A DNA stretch of 6,374 nt from an uncultured Sphingomonas sp. (GTDB lineage: Bacteria > Pseudomonadota > Alphaproteobacteria > Sphingomonadales > Sphingomonadaceae), in assembly GCA_946886645.1 (NCBI GenBank), contig CAMPIY010000103.1, positions 1 to 6,374 on the forward strand. The letters are read 5' to 3'. Below, piece after piece: positions 1-4,747 of this stretch. The notes below the pieces were generated by a model that was given only the letters and a program-made list of their open reading frames with translations, had not been told where the DNA came from and searched no databases. Position 1 is the first letter of the stretch. Every line of letters starts with the position of its first letter. The position numbers and the translations under genes were made by a program.

Positions 1-250
1 TCGAGGTGGCCAAAGCGGTCGGGCCGGTCAGCATGTCGCCGATCGGTCCGTACTTCGTGCCCTCGAGCGCGATCAGGGCAAGCCGGTTCTTCGCAACCTT
101 GAACTGGGCACCGGCATCGCGCATCTTCAGGCGCAGGTCGGTCGACTGGGCGACCGACAGGCCGAGATTGCGGGTGACAACCACCACGCTGGTCTCGGTG
201 AAGACGTTCTTCAGCTCGGCAACCAGATCGGCTTTTTGCGAACGATCCAT
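1..250 (-). CDS. rplJ: 50S ribosomal protein L10, N-terminal part (gene runs off the left edge)
   Basis: L10 forms the base of the ribosomal L10-L7/L12 stalk, which recruits translation factors; in many bacteria it also represses its own operon by binding the mRNA leader. The visible 83 residues begin MDRSQKADLVAELKNVF and continue through the typical L10 N-terminal domain: a helix, the strand SVVVVTRNLGLSV, the conserved segment with KVAKNRLALIAL, and GPTALA at the window edge. About half of the usual length of about 170 residues is present. The start at 250 is supported by an AGGAGT ribosome binding site at 256-261. A second ATG at 253-255 is out of frame. The cupredoxin gene lies upstream, where many bacteria have rplK-rplA, so rplJ heads its own transcription unit here. 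Family assignment is confident from sequence recognition. Confidence 0.95.
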   Translation of the reverse strand, partial: MDRSQKADLVAELKNVFTETSVVVVTRNLGLSVAQSTDLRLKMRDAGAQFKVAKNRLALIALEGTKYGPIGDMLTGPTALATS

Positions 251-487
251 GCCATACTCCTAAACGTTCCCCCTGCCGGACCATCCGGCAAAGGGTTGGA
301 GCTACGGTAGAAACCGCATCTCCGAGTTGTCCGGGGGATGGATCGAGAGGCGCAGCATATTGCAGCGCACGACCGGGACGATAAAGCGGCCCGTTCCTGA
401 ATTCCTTTCCCCGTCTAGGCCGGAAATTAAGGGGCAAGCCCCACCGACTGTCTCGGACGAGTACTTCCCGAAGGAAGCGTGGCGCGG
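251..487 (-). promoter_or_regulatory. rplJ mRNA leader with several hairpins (candidate L10 autoregulatory leader)
   Basis: This is the gene-free stretch before rplJ, transcribed leftwards. Visible structures, in transcript order, are: a 5-bp stem closing a UUCG tetraloop (464-477, CTTCC-TTCG-GGAAG) almost at the predicted 5' end; a short CCGA/TCGG stem (444-456); GGGG-CTTG-CCCC (431-442); and a perfect 7-bp stem with a 3-nt loop (274-290, TGCCGGA-TGG-TCCGGCA) about 13 bases before the ribosome binding site. Long structured leaders bound by L10 are known before rplJ in E. coli and other bacteria. The claim that this one binds L10 is inference. I see no coding sequence in it; the 68-codon frame on the plus strand has no protein-like character. 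Confidence 0.6.
274..290 (-). promoter_or_regulatory. Hairpin just upstream of the rplJ ribosome binding site
   Basis: Perfect inverted repeat with 7-bp arms (tgccgga / tccggca) and a 3-base loop. In the rplJ transcript it ends 13 bases before the AGGAGT site, where its folding could affect ribosome access. It lacks a U-tract, so it is not a standard intrinsic terminator. Confidence 0.55.
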
Positions 488-515
488 CCTCTACAGACCA
501 GTGGCGGAAAGTCAA
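488..515 (-). promoter_or_regulatory. Predicted rplJ promoter
   Basis: On the minus strand a TTGACT -35 hexamer (510-515) is followed after 16 bp by TAGAGG (488-493) as a possible -10. An alternative -10, TGTAGA (490-495), would have a short 14-bp spacer. The -35 matches the sigma-70 consensus at five of six positions and the -10 is weak. It lies only 14 bp past the stop codon of the cupredoxin gene. The predicted transcript would start near 481, placing the UUCG hairpin at its very 5' end. Confidence 0.5.
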
Positions 516-529
516 GGCGTCCCCGCGCC

Positions 530-916
530 TTAGCGGACGATGATCGTCCCCGACATGCCGAAGAATTTGTGGAACGTATGGCTGCACTTCAGCTTGTAGG
601 TGCCGGCGGGCGGGGCGACTAGCCGGATCTCGCGGACCTGTCCCGGCGGCACCTCGACTTCGCCGCCTTCGACCAGGCCCCGGCTTCCGGCCGCGATATT
701 GGACCGGGCAAAGAATTCGGGCGCCGTGAAGTCATGGCCCCCGCCTGCCCGGTTGACGATGCGCAGCGTGTAAGGTCGGCCATGATCGAACACGAGGGTC
801 CTCGGCGTGAACCGGAAATTGGACAGGTGAACCTCGATCAGCGCGGGCGCCTGACCGCTCACGCTGGAAGAGGCCATCAAGGCCAGGGGCAGGATGATGA
901 ATCTGGCAATACGCAT
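530..916 (-). CDS. Exported cupredoxin-like copper protein
   Basis: A 128-residue small periplasmic protein with a cupredoxin (type 1 copper) fold, likely for electron transfer or copper binding. Residues 1 to about 22 form a signal peptide (basic MRIAR, hydrophobic core FIILPLALMA, then SSSVSGQA). The mature part has the cupredoxin pattern: an N-terminal strand region with NFRFTPRTL, a ligand histidine in GGGHDFTAPEF (H61), and a C-terminal ligand loop with C111, H113, H116 and M121, ending in SGTIIVR. The start at 916 was chosen because AAAGGAG lies at 926-932, 9 bases upstream, and the signal peptide begins there; a longer frame reaching 1144 would run through the divergent gene. It is divergent from the phosphatase gene and lies immediately upstream of the rplJ promoter. 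The physiological partner is unknown. Confidence 0.88.
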   Translation of the reverse strand: MRIARFIILPLALMASSSVSGQAPALIEVHLSNFRFTPRTLVFDHGRPYTLRIVNRAGGGHDFTAPEFFARSNIAAGSRGLVEGGEVEVPPGQVREIRLVAPPAGTYKLKCSHTFHKFFGMSGTIIVR

Positions 917-1049
917 GGGATCGCGCTCCTTTGCCGGATGCCGCGGAACGGCGCCGCGGACGATCAACGCCTGACCTTCTAGCGCGGTTGCTTGACAAAG
1001 TCGCGCAACAGGTGCCCCTTCACGCCGGTTTCGCCAGGGGGTGCCGACG
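917..1049. promoter_or_regulatory. Divergent intergenic region between cupredoxin and phosphatase genes
   Basis: This 133-bp region must carry the promoters for both divergent genes. A TTGACA hexamer on the plus strand (992-997) is a perfect -35, but no A/T-rich -10 follows at the usual distance. On the minus strand TAGAAG (976-981) is a possible -10 for the cupredoxin gene without a good -35. The ribosome binding sites are AAAGGAG (926-932, minus) and AGGGGG (1036-1041, plus). Neither promoter can be placed firmly. Confidence 0.4.
987..1009. promoter_or_regulatory. Imperfect dyad, candidate operator
   Basis: Two 10-bp arms, gttgcttgac (987-996) and gtcgcgcaac (1000-1009), are inverted repeats matching at 8 of 10 positions around an AAA centre. 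The dyad overlaps the TTGACA hexamer between the divergent genes, a suitable place for a repressor or activator. No regulator family can be named from it, and chance cannot be excluded. Confidence 0.3.
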
Positions 1050-2117
1050 ATGCGGCAGTGGGTCTGGCCCATTCTCGTCCTTGTTGCCGCCCTCCTGCCG
1101 GGCGCCGTTCCGGCGCGCGCGCCGCAACCCGAACGCATCGTCACCGTGGGCGACCTTCATGGCGATCATGACGCGTGGCAGGCGATCGCCCGGGCGTCGG
1201 GCGTCATGGATGCCAAGGGCCATTGGGGCGGCGGGAAGACGGTGCTCGTGCAGATGGGCGATATCGTCGACCGCGGCCCGCAAAGTCTCATGATCATCCG
1301 CGACTTGATGCGGCTCCAGCGAGAGGCGAAGCGCAAGGGCGGGCAGGTCTATGTCCTGGTCGGCAATCATGAAGCCATGATGATGACGGGTGACATGCGC
1401 TATGCCAGCCCGGGTGAGCTTGCGGCCTTCGTCGACCGCAACTCGGAGCAACGCCGGCAGACGGTCTATGAGGCCAACAGGGCCGCCATCGAGGCAGCCT
1501 ATCGCGCGAAAACCCCCACCATGACGCCCGAGGCGATCCGCGCCGCATGGATTTCGACGATGCCGCTGGGCATGGTCGAATATCAGGCCGCGTGGCTTCC
1601 CGACGGCGAGCTCGGCCGCTGGGAATTGGACAACCGCGCGGTGCTCAAGCTCGGCGATAGCCTGTTCGTGCATGGCGGCATCAGCTCGGCATATGCCGCC
1701 ATGCCGGTCGATACGATCAACGGTCGCGTAAAGTTGGCACTCAAGGCCCGCGACCAGTCGCCCACATCGATCATCAACGATCCGCATGGTCCGCTTTGGT
1801 ATCGTGGGCTGGTAGCGCGCTCGGAATCCGACGAAACAATGGTGCCGCCGCAATCGGCCAATCCGATGGTGGCACCGCCGACGATCGACGAGGAAATCGA
1901 CCTGGTCGTCAAATCGCAGGGCGTGAAGCGCATCGTCGTGGCCCATACGCCATCCCTTTCGGGGCCCGTTTCGGCCGCCGGCGGGCGGCTGTGGCGCGTC
2001 GATAGCGGCAACAGCCGGGCCTATGGGGGAACTCCATCCTATCTGGAAATCGCCGGTGACCGGGTCACCGCCCATTCGGTGCCCCGGCCGCCCGGTCCAT
2101 CATGGGGGGCAAAATGA
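1050..2117 (+). CDS. Exported PPP-type metallophosphatase (Shewanella-like phosphatase group)
   Basis: A 355-residue calcineurin-like phosphoesterase that should hydrolyse phosphomonoesters, possibly on proteins, with two metal ions. A signal peptide occupies residues 1-24 (MRQ, hydrophobic WPILVLVAALLPGAV, then PARA), so it acts outside the cytoplasm. The metal-site motifs are complete and in order: GDLHGD (D35, H37), GDIVDRGP (D71), GNHEAM (N106, H107), HGG (H208) and AHTP (H299). GDxVDRG together with GNHE is typical of the PPP family; the LVGNHE form and the helical insert at about 120-165 fit the Shewanella-like bacterial branch, some members of which are reported protein phosphatases. 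ATG 1050 is preferred over GTG 1041 because AGGGGG (1036-1041) lies 8 bases before it. The gene overlaps the next by 4 bp, implying translational coupling. The substrate is not known. Confidence 0.9.
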   Translation: MRQWVWPILVLVAALLPGAVPARAPQPERIVTVGDLHGDHDAWQAIARASGVMDAKGHWGGGKTVLVQMGDIVDRGPQSLMIIRDLMRLQREAKRKGGQVYVLVGNHEAMMMTGDMRYASPGELAAFVDRNSEQRRQTVYEANRAAIEAAYRAKTPTMTPEAIRAAWISTMPLGMVEYQAAWLPDGELGRWELDNRAVLKLGDSLFVHGGISSAYAAMPVDTINGRVKLALKARDQSPTSIINDPHGPLWYRGLVARSESDETMVPPQSANPMVAPPTIDEEIDLVVKSQGVKRIVVAHTPSLSGPVSAAGGRLWRVDSGNSRAYGGTPSYLEIAGDRVTAHSVPRPPGPSWGAK

Positions 2118-3148
2118 TGAAATATGGGCTTGGGGCCTTGCCGCTACTTGTCATTGCAAGTCCGCTCGAGGCAGCGACGCCGCCGAACCCGCTGTTTGCT
2201 GCCGACACGCCGATCGCCCTCACGATACGCGGCCCGATAAATGCCGTTGCCCGCGGCGCGGAGCGGTCGAGAGCCCCGGCTGACGGGACCATCGCCCTTG
2301 CCGGTGGTACGGACATCAATGCCGCCCGCTTCTCTCCGCGCGGCATTACCCGCCTGAGGAAGGAGACCTGCAGCTTCCCGCCGTTGCGCGTCGATTTCAC
2401 GAAACCACCTGCCGCGACATCCCTGTTCGCGGGGCAGCGCCGCCTGAAGCTGGTGACTCATTGTCGTTCGTCGGCCGATTTTCAGCAGCATGTCCTGCTG
2501 GAATATGCGGCTTATCGCATATTCAACCTCATCAGCCCGCTCAGCTTCCGCGCGCGCCTGGCAACCATCGATTATGTCGAACCGGACGGCCGCCCGCTGA
2601 CGAGCCGTTACGGCTTCTTTATCGAAGACTTCGACGACGTAGCCCGCCGCAATGGGCTGACAAAGGCGCGGGTCGGCGATCGCATCCCATCGGTTCAGCT
2701 CGAAGCCCGGCAGGCGGCGCGGTTCGCCATGTTTCAATATATGATCGGCAACCTCGACTGGTCGATGCGCGCCGGACCGGAGGGCGAGGGCTGCTGCCAC
2801 AATGGACGCCTTTTGGCCGGCATCGGCGCCTACTATGCGCCGGTGCCTTACGACTTCGACTTTTCCGGCCTGGTCAATGCGCCCTACGCGGTGCCGCCGG
2901 ACGGGTTTGGAATCTCAAGCGTCCGAAGCCGCGTTTACCAGGGTTATTGCCGTCACAACGCGTTGGCGTTGCAGGCCGCCGCAGACATTCGAACGCAACG
3001 ACCCGCCATCGAGGCCGTGTTCAGCCAAATCCCTGGCATGGAAGACCGGACGCGGCGCGGCGCCCTCAATTACCTCTCGCGCTTTTTCGACGACATCGCG
3101 ACCGATGCATCGATCCAGAGCCGCGTTTTCAAGAAGTGTATCGGCTAG
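2114..3148 (+). CDS. Exported protein, possible CotH-like atypical kinase
   Basis: A 344-residue protein with a signal peptide (MMKYGLGALPLLVIASPLEA, then ATPP). I do not recognise it by name, but its layout resembles the CotH / protein-kinase-like fold: PRGITR (75-80) followed by FPPLRVDF; a Lys in RRLKLV (K112); the helix LLEYAAYRIF (E130); YGFFIEDFDD (166-175), resembling the CotH strand ending in V-E-D/Q-I/V-D; MIGNLDWSM (N213, D215) and CCHN (H229, N230) as a catalytic-loop-like part; and PYDFDFSGL (D247, D249), resembling DFG. The six cysteines (86, 117, 227, 228, 279, 342) suit disulfides outside the cytoplasm. The start at 2114 gives an ATGA overlap with the phosphatase stop; ATG 2117 is equally possible, with a G-rich site at 2104-2108. 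The exported, signal-bearing nature is well supported; kinase activity is inference. Confidence 0.75.
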   Translation: MMKYGLGALPLLVIASPLEAATPPNPLFAADTPIALTIRGPINAVARGAERSRAPADGTIALAGGTDINAARFSPRGITRLRKETCSFPPLRVDFTKPPAATSLFAGQRRLKLVTHCRSSADFQQHVLLEYAAYRIFNLISPLSFRARLATIDYVEPDGRPLTSRYGFFIEDFDDVARRNGLTKARVGDRIPSVQLEARQAARFAMFQYMIGNLDWSMRAGPEGEGCCHNGRLLAGIGAYYAPVPYDFDFSGLVNAPYAVPPDGFGISSVRSRVYQGYCRHNALALQAAADIRTQRPAIEAVFSQIPGMEDRTRRGALNYLSRFFDDIATDASIQSRVFKKCIG

Positions 3149-3816
3149 ATCGCGGGCCCGGCCGGCGGCATCGGCGGTGGGGGAGGAGCAGCTTTCCCGT
3201 CGTCGTCGAAGTCGACCATGTAGCGCTTCATCCCCTCGCGCTCGCCATATTCGCTGATCCACAGCGCGACGAAGCAGACATTGAAGCCGATCGACATGAC
3301 CAGCGCGAGCTCGACCGCGCCAATGCCTGATGCGAGACCGATGCCAACCGACAGAAGGATGTAGAGGGCATCGCCTGAGCTCTTGAGGCTGTTCTTGAAG
3401 CGCACCGCACCGGCGATGCCTCCGAGCGCGAAGGCCAAAGCCAGGCTGTGCTGGACGACGATGACGATCGAGGTGACGACGATCGGAAGGATGATGATCG
3501 AGCTGATCAGCGACTGGTCATACTCTTCCGCCGTGCGGGTCGACATATAGACCCAGCTGACGGGCAGCGCGGTGACCAGAGCGCCCAGGATCGCGGTTGC
3601 GAGCCAGCCGATGCTCTGGCCGAGCGTCTTGACCGCTTCCGCTTCGACCACGGCTTGCAAGGCATTGCTCTTGCCCGAGGTGTTGATGAGCTGCTCCGCG
3701 CCCCCTACCGGCAGGTAGGATTTGAACTGCGGAAAGCTTCGCAGGACCAGCCAGACGATGGCGAAGATGGCGACGTAATAGATCGCCAGCTGAATGATCA
3801 GTCGTGATGCGCGCAT
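3145..3816 (-). CDS. DUF4956 family multi-pass membrane protein
   Basis: A 223-residue integral inner-membrane protein of unknown function. Hydrophobic segments lie at about 6-26, 69-91, 103-122, 124-138, 151-167 and 168-187. The family signature is the stretch FALGGIAGAVRF followed by KNSL, then DALYILLSVGIGLASGIGA (about 129-167). After the last membrane segment comes a charged part (SEYGEREGMKRYMVDFDDDG) and a proline-rich tail (211-221) with five consecutive prolines. The start at 3816 is chosen because AGGGGG (3826-3831) lies 9 bases upstream; an in-frame ATG at 3837 has no such site. It lies 76 bp downstream of ppk2 on the same strand. DUF4956 genes are, to my knowledge, often neighbours of polyphosphate polymerase (VTC) and CotH genes, which fits this setting. 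Its stop shares CTAG with the convergent gene. Confidence 0.88.
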   Translation of the reverse strand: MRASRLIIQLAIYYVAIFAIVWLVLRSFPQFKSYLPVGGAEQLINTSGKSNALQAVVEAEAVKTLGQSIGWLATAILGALVTALPVSWVYMSTRTAEEYDQSLISSIIILPIVVTSIVIVVQHSLALAFALGGIAGAVRFKNSLKSSGDALYILLSVGIGLASGIGAVELALVMSIGFNVCFVALWISEYGEREGMKRYMVDFDDDGKAAPPPPPMPPAGPAI

Positions 3817-3854
3817 GACCCCGTTCCCCCTAGGCATGTTGGAGCGCTGGCGGA

Positions 3855-3882
3855 ACGCTAGGCCAATTCGCGAGGATGGCAA
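3855..3882 (-). promoter_or_regulatory. Predicted promoter for the DUF4956 gene
   Basis: TTGCCA (3877-3882, minus strand) matches the -35 consensus at five of six positions. It is followed after 16 bp by TAGCGT (3855-3860), a weak -10 resembling the CTAG-containing -10 elements of alphaproteobacteria. A start near 3848 would leave about 30 bases before the ATG. Read-through from ppk2 is also possible because no terminator is visible in the gap. Confidence 0.35.
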
Positions 3883-3892
3883 GCCAATCGGG

Positions 3893-4681
3893 TCAATTGG
3901 TCCGATAGGAAGGGATCGGCTGCAGCACGCTGTACCGCTCTTTTCGCGGTTCGCCGTCGATGTCCGGCCAGGGGATGTCGGCGACTGGCAGGTGGGTGTC
4001 GGGCAGCTTGTCCAGGAAGTCGCGGAGCAAGGTTAGGCGACCGACCGGTTGGTCGTTGAAATCGATCAGCGTCCAGGGCGCCCATTCGGTATGAGTCGCC
4101 TCGAGCATCCGTTCGCGTGCCTCGGTATATTCGTCGTATCGGGCCCGGGATTCGATATCGATGGGGGAAAGTTTCCACCGCCGACGGGGATTCTCCAGCC
4201 GGTTCCGGAACCGCTCCTCCTGCTTGTCCTGATCGACGCACAGCCAATATTTGAACAGGAGAATCCCGTCCTCGACCAGGTGCCGCTCGAAGTCCGGCAC
4301 GGCCTTCAGGAAAGCGGCCGTGTCCTCCTCGCTGCAATAGCCCATCACCTTTTCGACCCCGGCGCGGTTGTACCAGCTGCGGTCGAACAGGGTCAGTTCT
4401 CCCCTGGTCGGCAGATGCTCCATGTAGCGCTGGAAATACCATTGCCCGCGCTCGCGCTCGGACGGGGCGGAGAGGGCGACGATCTTGCACTGGCGCGGAT
4501 TGAGCGTCCGAGAAAAGACGTCGATCGAGCCGCCCTTCCCGGCGGTGTCGCGGCCCTCGAACACGATAACGACCCGCTGGTCGGTTTCCTGGATCCAGCG
4601 CGCCGCGTCGCTGAGCTCCTTGGTGAGGGGCTTCAACAGCTCCTCATATTCGTCCCAGCTCAATACCGACGTTCCGCTCAT
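3893..4681 (-). CDS. ppk2: Polyphosphate kinase 2, class I type
   Basis: A 262-residue cytoplasmic enzyme that transfers phosphate between inorganic polyphosphate and nucleotides, in this family mainly making nucleoside triphosphates from diphosphates. The motifs are intact: Walker A FEGRDTAGKGG (41-51, with K49), the following NPRQCKIVAL, SERERGQWYFQRY (74-86), Walker B LFDRSWYNRAGVEKVMG (98-114, D100), and the lid segment RNRLENPRRRWKLS (159-172) with its basic cluster for polyphosphate. The length and single domain fit the short class I enzymes; the nucleotide preference cannot be decided from sequence alone. The start at 4681 opens the protein at MSGTSVLSWDEYEELL with only a weak GGGG-rich ribosome binding site. 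It lies between the formyltransferase-propeller gene (66 bp upstream) and the DUF4956 gene (76 bp downstream), all on one strand. Confidence 0.95.
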   Translation of the reverse strand: MSGTSVLSWDEYEELLKPLTKELSDAARWIQETDQRVVIVFEGRDTAGKGGSIDVFSRTLNPRQCKIVALSAPSERERGQWYFQRYMEHLPTRGELTLFDRSWYNRAGVEKVMGYCSEEDTAAFLKAVPDFERHLVEDGILLFKYWLCVDQDKQEERFRNRLENPRRRWKLSPIDIESRARYDEYTEARERMLEATHTEWAPWTLIDFNDQPVGRLTLLRDFLDKLPDTHLPVADIPWPDIDGEPRKERYSVLQPIPSYRTN

Positions 4682-4711
4682 GGATGCCCCGCGCCCCAGT
4701 TGACTGTCTTC

Positions 4712-4740
4712 ATTAAGGCCGAGTGCGCGGCGTCTGGCAA
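4712..4740 (-). promoter_or_regulatory. Predicted ppk2 promoter
   Basis: On the minus strand TTGCCA (4735-4740) is followed after exactly 17 bp by CTTAAT (4712-4717). These match the sigma-70 consensus at five and four of six positions. The initiation point would be near 4705, leaving about 24 bases before the ppk2 ATG. The -35 is embedded in a 12-bp palindrome. This suggests ppk2 can be transcribed independently of the gene upstream. Confidence 0.5.
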
Positions 4741-4747
4741 GCTTGCC
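4736..4747. repeat. Perfect 12-bp palindrome ggcaagcttgcc
   Basis: A perfect palindrome beginning immediately after the stop codon of the upstream gene and covering five bases of the predicted ppk2 -35. With no loop and no following T-tract it is not an intrinsic terminator. It could be a binding site for a dimeric regulator, or chance. Confidence 0.4.

Noticed and set aside
6..533. Plus-strand open frames across rplJ and its leader
   Set aside because: The first is antisense to rplJ and the second lies in the leader; neither has a ribosome binding site or protein-like composition.
917..1144. N-terminal extension of the cupredoxin to 1144
   Set aside because: It would overlap the start of the divergent phosphatase and hide the signal peptide. 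The start at 916 has a good ribosome binding site and a classic signal sequence.
1020..2075. 351-codon open frame on the minus strand
   Set aside because: It is antisense to the metallophosphatase gene, is rich in His, Arg and Asp as shadow frames are, and has no recognisable domain.
3153..3166. GC-rich inverted repeats (cgggcccg, gccggc) after the CotH-like stop as a terminator
   Set aside because: Arms are short, no T-tract follows, and the bases encode the proline-rich tail of the convergent gene.
3448..3807. Asp-rich frame on the plus strand (MLDDDDDRGDDD...)
   Set aside because: The acidic repeats are the reverse reading of Ile, Val and Ser codons in the DUF4956 membrane segments, not a calcium-binding or low-complexity gene.
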